Positions 43,557-51,867 of a DNA stretch of 64,000 nucleotides are shown piece by piece. The number at the start of each line of letters is the position of its first letter. Positions within the stretch are counted from its first letter, which is position 1. The position numbers and the translations under genes are program-made. The notes under the pieces were generated by a model that saw nothing but the letters and a program-made list of their open reading frames with translations, searched no databases and was not told the DNA's origin. Origin of the DNA: Tardiphaga alba (GTDB taxonomy: Bacteria > Pseudomonadota > Alphaproteobacteria > Rhizobiales > Xanthobacteraceae); the NCBI RefSeq assembly GCF_018279705.1, contig NZ_CP036498.1, positions 5,597,001-5,661,000 of the forward strand, given 5' to 3'.

Positions 43557-43589
43557 CGTGCGCTGTGCGAATCTTTCACACAGCGCACG
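43557..43589. terminator. Bidirectional terminator
   Basis: CGTGCGCTGTG and CACAGCGCACG form an 11-bp stem between two convergent genes, with AAAA on the left and CTTTTA on the right, so it can stop transcription in both directions. Confidence 0.7.
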
Positions 43590-43595
43590 ACGCTT

Positions 43596-43823
43596 TTAGT
43601 TGGTGGTGCAGACTTTGACAGTCTTCATCCCGGCGTCCGCTTCCGCCCGCGTCTTGTAGACGGTGTCACCGCTCACCACCGTCGTTTCGGTCGTCGTCGG
43701 CTTCGTCTCTGTGATTGTGCATTTTTTGGTCTTCACGTCCTGCACAACGTAGAAGGACTGAGCGAATGCCGGAGCGGCAAGCGACGTCAGAACCGCGGCA
43801 ATGGCAAGGGTCTTGGCTTTCAT
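43596..43823 (-). CDS. Small exported protein (75 aa) under an EcfG promoter
   Basis: A signal peptide (MKAKTLAIAAVLTSLAAPAFAQ) and a 53-residue mature part (SFYVVQDVKTKKCTITETKPTTTETTVVSGDTVYKTRAEADAGMKTVKVCTTN) with two cysteines, resembling small periplasmic proteins common in bradyrhizobia. GAGGAGG precedes the ATG at 43823; an EcfG-type promoter lies 44 bp upstream. Function unknown. Confidence 0.75.
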   Translation of the reverse strand: MKAKTLAIAAVLTSLAAPAFAQSFYVVQDVKTKKCTITETKPTTTETTVVSGDTVYKTRAEADAGMKTVKVCTTN

Positions 43824-43866
43824 CGTTTCCTCCTCATAAAGAGCCCCTCTGTGTGGGCGTGCAGAG

Positions 43867-43891
43867 AACACTGCCACTTGCCACTTGTTCC
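43867..43891 (-). promoter_or_regulatory. EcfG-type promoter of the small exported protein
   Basis: On the minus strand GGAAC (complement of 43887-43891), 17 bases, GTT (complement of 43867-43869). The surrounding CCACTTGTTCCCGATTT recurs at the promoter near 60392. Confidence 0.65.
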
Positions 43892-43970
43892 CGATTTATT
43901 TCCGCTTTCCACCACCGGAGCCGAACCTTCTTCCTGGCAAGACGTTGTCGCGTCGAAAAGGGAGGCATTC

Positions 43971-44189
43971 ATGAAATTGATACGAGCTCTGGCGGCGCCT
44001 TTCGCGCTGTTGATGATGACAATCGCCGCTACCGCCGATCCTGCCGCCCCCACTGCACCTAGCACGGAGCGAGCGCCACAAAACCGCGCCGTCAGGGTTA
44101 TCTTGCCCGCGCCTTGGGAAACAAGGACTCCCACCGAAGCGCCCCCGGCCGACACGCGGCAGATCCGAGCCGACAATCAGCCAAGATAA
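43971..44189 (+). CDS. Small exported protein (72 aa)
   Basis: A signal peptide (MKLIRALAAPFALLMMTIAATA) followed by a short Pro/Arg/Thr-rich mature part (DPAAPTAPSTERAPQNRAVRVILPAPWETRTPTEAPPADTRQIRADNQPR). GGGAGG precedes the ATG. No family recognised. Confidence 0.6.
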   Translation: MKLIRALAAPFALLMMTIAATADPAAPTAPSTERAPQNRAVRVILPAPWETRTPTEAPPADTRQIRADNQPR

Positions 44190-44243
44190 GACCTTTCTGA
44201 CTGCCGAAGTCCTTGCTTTCCATTCGACCACCCCACAACGAAA

Positions 44244-44268
44244 AACGGCCGCGGAAACCGCGGCCGTT
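44244..44268. terminator. Bidirectional terminator
   Basis: AACGGCCGCGG and CCGCGGCCGTT with a three-base loop, between the convergent exported-protein and PRC-barrel genes, with AAAA just upstream on the plus strand (UUUU on the minus strand). Confidence 0.7.
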
Positions 44269-44287
44269 CGCCAGACTGAGTTCGTTC

Positions 44288-44683
44288 TTACTTCGGATAC
44301 TTAAACTCTGGAGCAGCCTTCAACGCTTCCTTGGTCGTGTTCATCTTCGCGACCCACTTATTCGCTTTGGCATCATGGGTGATCGCAACCGATGAAGGTG
44401 AGACGGCCACGTAGCGCTCACCGACGCCCAGGAAGCCACCCACGGACAGGATCAGGGCATCGATGCGTTCTCCCTTGAGAGCGACATCGGAAATCTCACC
44501 GACCGTTTCGTCCTTCTGGTTCGTGATGTTCAGACCCTTGAGCTTGGACGAGAACATCTCATCCTTCGAAACCGAGGAGAACTTTGCTTCGGCGGGGGCC
44601 GCACCCGTCGTTTTCGCGGTTTCCGCGAACGCAGCGGTCGAGAAAACGGCGGCGGCGGCGACGATCGGCAAAATCTTTTTCAT
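44288..44683 (-). CDS. Exported PRC-barrel protein
   Basis: A signal peptide (MKKILPIVAAAAVFSTAAFAE) then a PRC-barrel-like domain (FSSKLKGLNITNQKDETVGEISDVALKGERIDALILSVGGFLGVGERYVAVSPSSV). PRC-barrel proteins bind partners or RNA; the exported form is typical of alphaproteobacterial stress regulons. A GTTCC upstream gives only a one-mismatch EcfG site. A terminator follows. Confidence 0.85.
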   Translation of the reverse strand: MKKILPIVAAAAVFSTAAFAETAKTTGAAPAEAKFSSVSKDEMFSSKLKGLNITNQKDETVGEISDVALKGERIDALILSVGGFLGVGERYVAVSPSSVAITHDAKANKWVAKMNTTKEALKAAPEFKYPK

Positions 44684-44797
44684 TAGGAATCTCCCTGTTT
44701 GAGGTTCCTTTCAAGTCTCCGGATTGCAACAAGTTCCCGACCATTCTAAACAGTCATTGGAATTGGTACATCGCATAAGAAATTGTTAGCTCTCGCC

Positions 44798-45010
44798 TTA
44801 CGTTTGATAGTGCGACGATGACTTGGTGCCGATCGGTTCAAGGCACGAGCGGTCAACCGGCCTGTCCGCAAGATCGGTTACCTCAATCTGGGTTGCGCCT
44901 TCCCGCCTGAGCCTCGACACGGCCGCCGCGGCTTCAGTCAGCGTCCCGACCAGCAACCCTGACGTGGAATCGCCGATACTGCCTCTAACTTTATAGGACA
45001 GAACTGTCAC
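44798..45010 (-). CDS. Small hypothetical protein (70 aa)
   Basis: MTVLSYKVRGSIGDSTSGLLVGTLTEAAAAVSRLRREGATQIEVTDLADRPVDRSCLEPIG resembles the small DUF-type proteins with ...A...A..LR..G...I.V.D..G. The GTG start follows AGGA. Role unknown. Confidence 0.55.
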   Translation of the reverse strand: MTVLSYKVRGSIGDSTSGLLVGTLTEAAAAVSRLRREGATQIEVTDLADRPVDRSCLEPIGTKSSSHYQT

Positions 45011-45146
45011 CCATTCCTGTTACCCGCGCCTGCGGATAAAAATACCCCGGCATGCAGCCGGGGCAAGGGAATGTGGAGCTTGTCGATCCAAATCGCGCAA
45101 GCATCCAAACGATTGCCAGTTTTTCCTGATTTTGCAAGCTCCAATT

Positions 45147-45171
45147 GGAACAGATCGCCGAAAGATCCGTT
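45147..45171 (+). promoter_or_regulatory. EcfG-type promoter
   Basis: GGAAC (45147-45151), 17 bases, GTT (45169-45171) with C before GTT (GGAAC-N16-CGTT), 72 bp before the anchored protein gene at 45243. Confidence 0.65.
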
Positions 45172-45242
45172 GTGCCCTGCAATCGCCGAGGCGTGACTCG
45201 CCAAAAAGAATTGGTCCACTCCGGCGAAACAGGGGCTTCCGC

Positions 45243-45443
45243 ATGCCAGTCGGCCGATATTTTCTCTTCGTAGGAAGCGCCCTGCTCTCCCTTCTGTTTT
45301 TGGCGGACGCCTATCTTCCGAAGCCTCCCGCGAGCCCGACAAGAGCCGAGATCGACAAATCAAGCATCAGAATTAAGTCCGCGAACACCGGTCCCACGCC
45401 GGTGGTGATTGAAGCTGCCGGCGGTGGCCGGTCAGGACTGTAG
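45243..45443 (+). CDS. Small membrane-anchored protein (66 aa)
   Basis: MPVGRYFLFVGSALLSLLFLADAYLPKPPASPTRAEIDKSSIRIKSANTGPTPVVIEAAGGGRSGL: an N-terminal anchor followed by a periplasmic tail with the ...DKS.IRI.SA...P..VV pattern, a recurring small protein type in Bradyrhizobium. Under a full-consensus EcfG promoter. Function unknown. Confidence 0.7.
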   Translation: MPVGRYFLFVGSALLSLLFLADAYLPKPPASPTRAEIDKSSIRIKSANTGPTPVVIEAAGGGRSGL

Positions 45444-45499
45444 CGACCGAATTTCGGCTTGGCTGGATCATCCCCATTGCCCGATCCAGTCAGCCGAAT

Positions 45500-45536
45500 A
45501 GCGGGTCGATTGCCGAACTCCGGCAATCGACCCGCT
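45500..45536. terminator. Long hairpin between convergent genes
   Basis: AGCGGGTCGATTGCCG and its exact complement form a perfect 16-bp stem with a five-base loop (AACTC). There is no U tract on the plus strand and only a weak one on the minus strand. It lies between two convergent small genes and probably ends both transcripts. Confidence 0.6.
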
Positions 45537-45557
45537 CCAATTCCACCCGCGCTACAC

Positions 45558-45647
45558 TCAGATGATTTGCCGTAACGCAAGCAAAACGGCGAAAAACACG
45601 AGGACTACGCATCCCTGCCATAAGGTGGCGGATACCACATCGCTCAT
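45558..45647 (-). CDS. Tiny membrane peptide (29 aa)
   Basis: MSDVVSATLWQGCVVLVFFAVLLALRQII: almost entirely one transmembrane helix. GGAGG lies ten bases before the ATG. Among the smallest of the tiny membrane proteins here; role unknown. Confidence 0.5.
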   Translation of the reverse strand: MSDVVSATLWQGCVVLVFFAVLLALRQII

Positions 45648-45738
45648 GCTCTTTGGCCTCCAAAGCTCTCAATGAGCCGACGGCCTAATTGATCCGAAAT
45701 ACGTTAGTTCCACTGATCGGGAAAAATTAGCAATCTGG

Positions 45739-47061
45739 TCAGCCAGCTAATGGCAATTCGCATGTGATTCTTGCGCCTGTAGCGTTGCGATGGAGCGCGA
45801 ATTTCCCGCCCAAAGCCTTCACGCGCTCGGACATCCCGCTCAATCCTCGTCCGACCGACAGGTCGTCAGGGAATCCGACTCCGTTGTCGCAAATTGAAAC
45901 CGAAATAGTGTCGCTACCTGATGTTCCCGGATTGACGGCAACGGAAACCTCGGCCTCCGTGGCGTGTGAGTGTCGCTGAATGTTGAGAATTGCTTCCTGA
46001 AGTAGTCGATAGACAGTCCGTGACACCGCTTCCGCTGCTTTATCCAGACCTGGTTGTGTGTTCAACGAGATCCTGAGGCCTGGATCCACGTTCGCAGAAC
46101 GCTCAACCAATGCCGCAATGCTTCGGGTGAGCCCGACTTCCCGGATTTCCATGGGACGCAAGCGGTCGAGGATCTGGCGATGAGCGCCTTGCAGGGCGGC
46201 AATGGAGTTTTCCATTTCGACGGCTCGGTTTCTGCATCCCTCAATCGATGCGGTTTGCTGAAGGGAGATCGCATTGGCACGTAAACCGAATAGCATCGGT
46301 CCGAGTTCATCATGCAGGTCGCGAGAGACTTCGTCTCGTTCACGATCCTGGAGAGCGACCATCGACCTCAACAATTCATTATTCTCTCGCCGAAGCCCGG
46401 ACATCGCGACACCAATCTCGTTTGTTTTTTCGATGAGTCTGTTGATCTCCGGCGGTCCGTGCCCGGCGTCAGCACCGGGTAATGTTCCTCGCCCGATGGC
46501 CTCAAGCCCCTCTTCCAAGCTCGCCAGTGGACGAAGCATCGTTCCGAGACCAAAGTAGATGATCACCAAGGAACCTGTGCCGAACACAAGAAAGATGACG
46601 ACCACGGTCAAAAAGGTCAGCCATTTCTCGTAGACATCCGGGTACAAATCTTGAAAGAAGGTCAGATATCCCAGCTTTCTTCCTCCGACCTCAACCGGGT
46701 ACGACCGCGACCAGTTTTCTTGAAGCGGCAACAGATGCAGAAACCACGATGGAACGCGAGGCATCTTCCGCCGAACATCGTTTGTCGGTCGATCGGTTTG
46801 GAACGTGATTGCACCACTCGACGTTTCCAGCGATGTAACGAAGGCGCTTAAAACGCGATCGGGATTGTTAGAGGCGTTGATGACGGCATTGAGTGATGCA
46901 GCGACTTGTGCGCTTTGGCGTTCGAACGGCTCTCGTTCCGCCGTGATATCTTCATCATTTGCGATCCAAAGCCCGGCCATGGTGGCCAAGAAGACACCCG
47001 CGAGAAGTGCCGCAAGGAGCATTGCGATACGCTTGCGCAATGTCATGGACGACCACATCAT
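45739..47061 (-). CDS. NarX/UhpB-type sensor histidine kinase
   Basis: About 440 residues. Transmembrane helix near the N-terminus (IAMLLAALLAGVFLATMAGLWIA), a periplasmic domain of about 120 residues (resembling the LapD/MoxY N-terminal module), a second helix (LTFLTVVVIFLVFGTGSLVIIYFGL), a HAMP-like stretch, HisKA_3 with RDEVSRDLHDELGPMLFGLR, and an HATPase (EAILNIQRHSHAT, CDNGVGFPDD, GRGLSGMSERV). The cytoplasmic half fits class HPK7, which pairs with LuxR-type regulators. Divergent from such a regulator, 50 bp away. Start 47061 or 47046. Confidence 0.9.
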   Translation of the reverse strand: MMWSSMTLRKRIAMLLAALLAGVFLATMAGLWIANDEDITAEREPFERQSAQVAASLNAVINASNNPDRVLSAFVTSLETSSGAITFQTDRPTNDVRRKMPRVPSWFLHLLPLQENWSRSYPVEVGGRKLGYLTFFQDLYPDVYEKWLTFLTVVVIFLVFGTGSLVIIYFGLGTMLRPLASLEEGLEAIGRGTLPGADAGHGPPEINRLIEKTNEIGVAMSGLRRENNELLRSMVALQDRERDEVSRDLHDELGPMLFGLRANAISLQQTASIEGCRNRAVEMENSIAALQGAHRQILDRLRPMEIREVGLTRSIAALVERSANVDPGLRISLNTQPGLDKAAEAVSRTVYRLLQEAILNIQRHSHATEAEVSVAVNPGTSGSDTISVSICDNGVGFPDDLSVGRGLSGMSERVKALGGKFALHRNATGARITCELPLAG

Positions 47062-47111
47062 ACAGACCCGCTTTTGCCGATTTGACCCGAAATATTGACA
47101 GGACAGACCAG

Positions 47112-47744
47112 GTGGCTCGCAGTCAAGAGATAAAGGTTCTGGTCGTGGATGACCATCCGGTCGTGGTTTCAGGGTGCAAAGCCATGCTGGAGGCGGACGA
47201 CCAGCACGTCGTGGGCGCGGACAGCGCAAAAAGCGGTTTGAAGACGTATCTTAAAATGAAGCCCGATGTCGTACTCCTCGATATTACCCTCCCCGATGTA
47301 TCCGGATTTGAACTGCTCCGTCGCATTTTGAAAGCCGACCCGGATGCGCACGTCGTGATGTTCAGCATGAACACCGATCCCACGGTGGTGGTGCGTGCAA
47401 TCGAACTCGGCGCCAAGGGATACTTGGCGAAGAATGGCGACCCACGAGAACTGTCGGCAGCAATAAAATCCGTCGCGAAAGGTGAGGTATATATAAGCCC
47501 TGCGATCGCTACTTCGGTCGCATTCGACACCGCAAACGCCCGGGCTAAACCACTCTCCAGGTTGAATAAACGTGAGCTGGAAATCATTCGGTTATTGGCG
47601 AAGGGGCGAAAAATCGCGGAGATCGCGGACGCGCTCGATATCTCCTACAAGACGGTGGCCAATACGACCTCGCTTCTCAAGAAGAAGATGAATGCTCGCA
47701 GCCACTCGGACCTGATTCGACTCGCGATCGAGATCAATGTCTGA
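47112..47744 (+). CDS. NarL/FixJ-family response regulator
   Basis: A 210-residue regulator: receiver (VLVVDDHPVVVSGCKAML, phosphoacceptor in VVLLDITLPDVSGFE, lysine in GYLAKNGDPREL) and a LuxR-type helix-turn-helix (LNKRELEIIRLLAKGRKIAEIADALDISYKTVANTTSLLKKKM). GTG 47112 follows AGGACAG. The divergent kinase gene is its likely partner, a MoxX/MoxY-like arrangement. Targets unknown. Confidence 0.9.
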   Translation: MARSQEIKVLVVDDHPVVVSGCKAMLEADDQHVVGADSAKSGLKTYLKMKPDVVLLDITLPDVSGFELLRRILKADPDAHVVMFSMNTDPTVVVRAIELGAKGYLAKNGDPRELSAAIKSVAKGEVYISPAIATSVAFDTANARAKPLSRLNKRELEIIRLLAKGRKIAEIADALDISYKTVANTTSLLKKKMNARSHSDLIRLAIEINV

Positions 47745-47868
47745 CGGTTTATTCGGAAAACACACGCAGCTTCGTCGCAACAGGGCATCCGGTTGTTTCT
47801 CACCCTGCCCACCTCACGCGTGCATGGCTTGAACTAAAAACCGTTTAGACCGCGTTTCTGGCCAACAT

Positions 47869-48204
47869 TTATGCTCGGCGCAATGGACCGCATATCGATG
47901 TTGATACCCGCCCATCAGGCGCGAACGAAAAGGACGCTTCCACTACTCCGTCACCGGCGCAGTATGTGACGACGACATCGTCCCCTGTTGTACGCAAATC
48001 GATTAATTCGCCCGCAGGCAACTGCCGAAACCGATCGCGCCAGTACTTTTCGACTGCCAACCTCCCGCGCGAGGTCTCGCCTGTGCAGCGGCATCTAATC
48101 TCGGCATCTTCACCGTATAAATTGACGATCACACCAAGATCGCAGTCACGATAGGCGTCTAGCCAGTCGATCATGATGCCCAAGTGATCATGTGACGTCA
48201 TCAA
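47869..48204 (-). CDS. NTF2/SnoaL-like small protein
   Basis: MMTSHDHLGIMIDWLDAYRDCDLGVIVNLYGEDAEIRCRCTGETSRGRLAVEKYWRDRFRQLPAGELIDLRTTGDDVVVTYCAGDGVVEASFSFAPDGRVS: one alpha+beta cone domain with the same N-terminal pattern as the gene at 43222-43548. The two probably arose by duplication. The CRC pair also occurs in the paralog as CNC. Confidence 0.7.
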   Translation of the reverse strand: MMTSHDHLGIMIDWLDAYRDCDLGVIVNLYGEDAEIRCRCTGETSRGRLAVEKYWRDRFRQLPAGELIDLRTTGDDVVVTYCAGDGVVEASFSFAPDGRVSTSICGPLRRA

Positions 48205-48320
48205 GTATGCGACCTCGGAAAAACCGGAGTTTACCTACATCTAGAATGATTCCAAAAGCAATATGAAGGGAAGGTTTTCGATGGACTTGCCATAGTCACG
48301 AGCACCTCCCCGAAATACGA

Positions 48321-48342
48321 AAGGCCCTCTTGCGAGGGCCTT
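48321..48342 (-). terminator. Terminator of the His-rich protein gene
   Basis: AAGGCCCTC and GAGGGCCTT form a 9-bp stem with a four-base loop, followed on the minus strand by TTCGTATTTC, 21 bp after the stop. Confidence 0.65.
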
Positions 48343-48363
48343 CCAAACGATCCGGAGTTTTGC

Positions 48364-48555
48364 TTAGTGCCGGTGGCGATGCTTGATAATCACGACCTTC
48401 TTGGACGGACCGTGGCGATGCCACCCGCCATGATGGTGATGGCCGCCGCTCTTCTTGATGATGACGGTTTTGGCTTCGGCCTGGGTCGTGATGGCCATGG
48501 GCATAACGAAGCCGACGGTGGCAAGGGCGGCTAGTCCGAGAACGATCTTTCGCAT
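48364..48555 (-). CDS. His-rich exported protein
   Basis: Signal peptide (MRKIVLGLAALATVGFVMPMAITTQAEA) and a short mature part (KTVIIKKSGGHHHHGGWHRHGPSKKVVIIKHRHRH) with ten histidines, suggesting metal binding. AAGGAG precedes the ATG at 48555. A palindrome lies 77 bp upstream. Similar His/Gly/Arg-rich exported proteins occur at 51868 and 52259. Confidence 0.75.
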   Translation of the reverse strand: MRKIVLGLAALATVGFVMPMAITTQAEAKTVIIKKSGGHHHHGGWHRHGPSKKVVIIKHRHRH

Positions 48556-48631
48556 TTCCATCTCCTTGGGAACTTACATCGGGAAAATGCGGTAATAGCT
48601 CTGGCGTTCCTCGGCATAAACGCTGAATTTT

Positions 48632-48647
48632 CTGAACGTTCGTTCAG
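48632..48647. promoter_or_regulatory. Palindrome upstream of the His-rich gene
   Basis: CTGAAC-GTTC-GTTCAG, two inverted 6-bp arms in the divergent region between the His-rich gene and the gene at 48788. It resembles a TetR-type operator (compare GAACGATCGTTC at 4269), but no regulator is adjacent. Confidence 0.4.
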
Positions 48648-48787
48648 ATGATTTCCCTGCATTCTGATCCAAAACTAGCACTTGCCCGTCATCGCCTGAG
48701 CTCCACCTGAGAAAAAGGTGTTCGGGCATAAATACGCGGCGAATGCAGACGATTTTGTGAGGTAAGCCTTATTCCGGCGAGTGAAAA

Positions 48788-49090
48788 ATGAGCAGTCACG
48801 TTAGTTTTCTAAAGGCGCGCTACGCCGTAGCGCTTATGAATACCGCGTTGATCGGTTCAGATGGCGAAGCGCATCAGTTGATCCGCGCGCTCTCAACCGA
48901 GACACCCACACCGCGCGTCAGTGAAGGTCTGGCCTCTGTGGAACGGGCCGCGCTTGTGTCCATTTTGGCGCTTGCGAGAGCGATGGGCGGCCGTGGCATT
49001 TCATCCGCTTCCAGCGAATGGATTCGAGCCAAGAAAGCGGTCGATCATTGGGTGTCGGCCGCCTCTAATGAGATTGGCCTGGAGCGCTGA
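48788..49090 (+). CDS. Hypothetical protein (100 aa)
   Basis: MSSHVSFLKARYAVALMNTALIGSDGEAHQLIRALSTETPTPRVSEGLASVERAALVSILALARAMGGRGISSASSEWIRAKKAVDHWVSAASNEIGLER. Helical, Ala/Ser-rich, balanced composition. No family recognised and no clear promoter. Confidence 0.55.
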   Translation: MSSHVSFLKARYAVALMNTALIGSDGEAHQLIRALSTETPTPRVSEGLASVERAALVSILALARAMGGRGISSASSEWIRAKKAVDHWVSAASNEIGLER

Positions 49091-49206
49091 CGGGAAAGCG
49101 TGGCAAGCGGTTCAACTCTCGATCGCAACCTTACTCTACATTGAACGGAACATTTTGTTGCACCTGCACTTAGGATCCCGGGCAATACATGCATCTGGAG
49201 GATTAA

Positions 49207-49626
49207 ATGTCTACATACTTCAAAGGTTTCGTTGTTGCGGCTACCGTGGTTGCTTCCACTTCGTTCGCCATGGCGCAGGGTGTCCCTGGAGGGATCGAGC
49301 GCGGGGCTCATGAGGGCGCACGCGCGGCAGGCCCGGTCGGCGCCGTGGTCGGCGCTACGGTTGGTGGCGTCGTGGGCGGAGTGGCTGGCGTCTTGGGTGT
49401 CGATGACCGTCCGCGCTTTCACCGTTACGTGGCCGATCGCCACATCCGCTCATACACCTATGCGGAGCCGGTCGCCGTTGGCACCGTTCTCCCGTCGGAC
49501 GGCGTGACCTATTACGACGTTCCGGACGACTACGCTTCGGCCCGCGAATATCGGTACACCGTCGTGAACGATCGCACGGTGCTTGTCGATCCGCGGTCGC
49601 GACGGGTTGTCCAGATCATCGAATAA
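49207..49626 (+). CDS. DUF1236 exported protein (copy 2)
   Basis: A close paralog of the protein at 23937-24356: signal peptide (MSTYFKGFVVAATVVASTSFAMAQ), Gly-zipper stretch (VGAVVGATVGGVVGGVAGVLG), and DUF1236 domain (VPDDYASAREYRYTVVNDRTVLVDPRSRRVVQIIE), nearly identical in the C-terminal half. GGAGG precedes the ATG. Periplasmic or outer-envelope stress protein; function unknown. Confidence 0.85.
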   Translation: MSTYFKGFVVAATVVASTSFAMAQGVPGGIERGAHEGARAAGPVGAVVGATVGGVVGGVAGVLGVDDRPRFHRYVADRHIRSYTYAEPVAVGTVLPSDGVTYYDVPDDYASAREYRYTVVNDRTVLVDPRSRRVVQIIE

Positions 49627-49644
49627 TCGAGCTATTACCTCGTG

Positions 49645-49676
49645 AACAGCGGCCCATCGAAAGGCGGGCCGCTGTT
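49645..49676 (+). terminator. Terminator after DUF1236 copy 2
   Basis: AACAGCGGCCC and GGGCCGCTGTT form an 11-bp stem, followed by TGCGTTGCG. Same layout as the terminator of copy 1. Confidence 0.7.
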
Positions 49677-49734
49677 TGCGTTGCGGCGCTCTGACATCGC
49701 GACGCTCACCGCCTCCTTCGCTGACAGGTGATCC

Positions 49735-51423
49735 ATGATTGACGATCTCTGGTACAAGAACGCGGTCGTCTACTGCTTATCCGTCGGAAGTTTCATGGAC
49801 TCCAACGGCGATGGTATAGGCGACTTTCGCGGTCTCACGCGGCGTCTCGACTACTTGCACGGCCTCGGCATCACGGCGATTTGGCTCATGCCGTTTCAGG
49901 CCTCGCCCGGCAAGGACGATGGATACGACATTTCGGACTACTACAGCGTCGATCAGCGCTATGGCACTCTTGGCGACTTCGTTGAATTCACGCACGGCTG
50001 CCATCAACGCGGCATACGCGTCATTATCGACCTCGTCGTCAACCACACCTCAGATCGCCATCCGTGGTTCAAGGAAGCCCGCTCGTCGAAGAATTCATCC
50101 TACCGTGATTGGTATGTCTGGTCAGAAAAAAAGCCCGCCAATGCCAACAAAGGGATGGTGTTTCCTGGCGTCCAGAAGGCGACTTGGACGCACGATAAGG
50201 GTTCGAAGTCCTGGTATTTCCACCGCTTCTACGACTTCCAACCCGACCTCAACACCTCAAACCCACACGTCCAGGCCGAAATCCTCAAAATCATGGGGTT
50301 CTGGCTGCAGCTCGGGGTCTCCGGATTTCGGATGGACGCGGTCCCATTCGTGATCGCCACCAAGGGACCGAAGGTCAATAAACCGGTCGAGCAGTATGAC
50401 ATGCTGCGCACGTTCCGTGAATTTCTGCAGTGGCGCAAGGGTGACGCGATCGTGCTTGCAGAAGCCAACGTGCTACCGGAAACGGACATGGAGTATTTCG
50501 GCGACGACGGTGACCGGATGCACATGATGTTTAATTTCCACGTCAACCAGCATCTCTTCTACGCCATGGCCTCCGGCGATGCGCGGCCGCTCGCCGCCGC
50601 AATGAAGGTCACGAAGCCCCGGCCCGCCACAGCACAGTGGGGGCTGTTCCTGCGAAATCACGATGAACTTGATCTTGGCCGATTGACTGAGAAGCAGCGA
50701 GCGAAAGTCTTTGAGGCATTCGGTCCGGAAAAGTCGATGCAACTCTATGACCGCGGCATCCGCCGCCGTCTTGCGCCCATGCTGGGCGGTGACCGCAGAC
50801 GGCTCGAACTTGCCTACAGTCTCATGTACACCCTGCCCGGTACGCCGGTCTTGAGATATGGCGATGAAATCGCGATGGGCGACAATCTCGCTCTTCCGGA
50901 ACGCAACTGCGCTCGAACACCTATGCAATGGTCCACTGAACCACACGCAGGCTTCACCAAGAGCGCGCGCCTGAAGAACCCGGTGATAGACAAGGGGCCC
51001 TATGGCTACGATCACGTCAACGTTGCGATGCAACGACGCGATCCAGATTCGATGCTGAACTGGACCGAGCGCATGATACGAATGCGTAAGGAAGTGCCAG
51101 AGATCGGATGGGGAGACTTTTCGATTATCCCGACCCGCGATCCGTCAGTGCTGGCCATTCGATACGACTGGCGCAACAATTCCGCTCTCTTTGTTCACAA
51201 CTTTGACGAAGGCCCACGCGAAGTGACATTCGTGGTTGGTTTGGACGATGACCGCGACCTGCACCTCATCAACCTACTCTCCGAAAGCCATAGTCGCGCC
51301 GATGATCGCGGTAGGCACCATCTCATGCTGGAGGGTTTCGGTTATAGATGGTTTAGGACGGGAGGATTGGATTATTTGCTTCGGCGCAGCGACATTGACG
51401 TTCCCCCGCCTGGCCGAAAATGA
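49735..51423 (+). CDS. GH13 enzyme, trehalose-synthase-like
   Basis: A 562-residue alpha-amylase-family enzyme of the TreS subgroup: start WYKNAVVYCLSVGSFMDSNGDGIGDFRGLTRRLDYLHGLGITAIWLMPF, region I DLVVNHTS, region II GFRMDAVPF with the nucleophile aspartate, region III VLAEANVLP with the acid/base glutamate, region IV LRNHDELDL with the stabilising aspartate. Canonical TreS interconverts maltose and trehalose. The pattern matches, but related alpha-glucosidases cannot be excluded. AGGTGAT precedes the ATG. Trehalose is a stress protectant, which fits the neighbourhood. Confidence 0.85.
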   Translation: MIDDLWYKNAVVYCLSVGSFMDSNGDGIGDFRGLTRRLDYLHGLGITAIWLMPFQASPGKDDGYDISDYYSVDQRYGTLGDFVEFTHGCHQRGIRVIIDLVVNHTSDRHPWFKEARSSKNSSYRDWYVWSEKKPANANKGMVFPGVQKATWTHDKGSKSWYFHRFYDFQPDLNTSNPHVQAEILKIMGFWLQLGVSGFRMDAVPFVIATKGPKVNKPVEQYDMLRTFREFLQWRKGDAIVLAEANVLPETDMEYFGDDGDRMHMMFNFHVNQHLFYAMASGDARPLAAAMKVTKPRPATAQWGLFLRNHDELDLGRLTEKQRAKVFEAFGPEKSMQLYDRGIRRRLAPMLGGDRRRLELAYSLMYTLPGTPVLRYGDEIAMGDNLALPERNCARTPMQWSTEPHAGFTKSARLKNPVIDKGPYGYDHVNVAMQRRDPDSMLNWTERMIRMRKEVPEIGWGDFSIIPTRDPSVLAIRYDWRNNSALFVHNFDEGPREVTFVVGLDDDRDLHLINLLSESHSRADDRGRHHLMLEGFGYRWFRTGGLDYLLRRSDIDVPPPGRK

Positions 51424-51488
51424 CGATCTTTGAGCCGAATGCTCTTGGTGCCCGCGGCAAGCGAGGGCATCGTATCGAGCGCGCCGCT

Positions 51489-51671
51489 TCACCGATCCTT
51501 ACGGCCAATTTCTTTCCGGACGGCTGCCGCCGAGGGACCTACCGTGGACACGGCCCGTTCGATCTCTGCCTTTGTGGCGCGAAGGTGCCGACACCAGCAT
51601 TTCATGGCTTCCGCGTCGGCGATGTCTATCTCGCGCCGGGCAGGTTGAGGTCGAAGGCTCTGCGTGTTCAT
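51489..51671 (-). CDS. DUF3606 protein (60 aa)
   Basis: IDIADAEAMKCWCRHLRATKAEIERAVSTVGPSAAAVRKEIGRK matches the DUF3606 pattern (I.....E...W...L.....EL..AV..VG....AVR..L), a helical domain of small alphaproteobacterial stress proteins. CGGAGAA precedes the ATG. Convergent with the trehalose-synthase-like gene. A GGAAC...GTT pair upstream has spacing 18, one base off consensus. Confidence 0.75.
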   Translation of the reverse strand: MNTQSLRPQPARREIDIADAEAMKCWCRHLRATKAEIERAVSTVGPSAAAVRKEIGRKDR

Positions 51672-51816
51672 CGGGGTTCTCCGTCGTACATCTCGAACTT
51701 ACTTAATCGGCTTTAAGTTCCGGGGCCGGGATGAAGTGGCAATGCCGGTAGTTGGCCGCCTTCGAATATTCCTACGTGAAAAGCCTAAGTTGATCGCAGC
51801 GAATTACGTGACGGAT

Positions 51817-51841
51817 GGAACGATTGCATGTTTTTCCCGTT
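51817..51841 (+). promoter_or_regulatory. EcfG-type promoter
   Basis: GGAAC (51817-51821), 17 bases, GTT (51839-51841) with C before GTT, 27 bp before the exported protein gene at 51868. Confidence 0.65.
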
Positions 51842-51867
51842 TTTCTGGCATTAACAGGAGAATCCAG

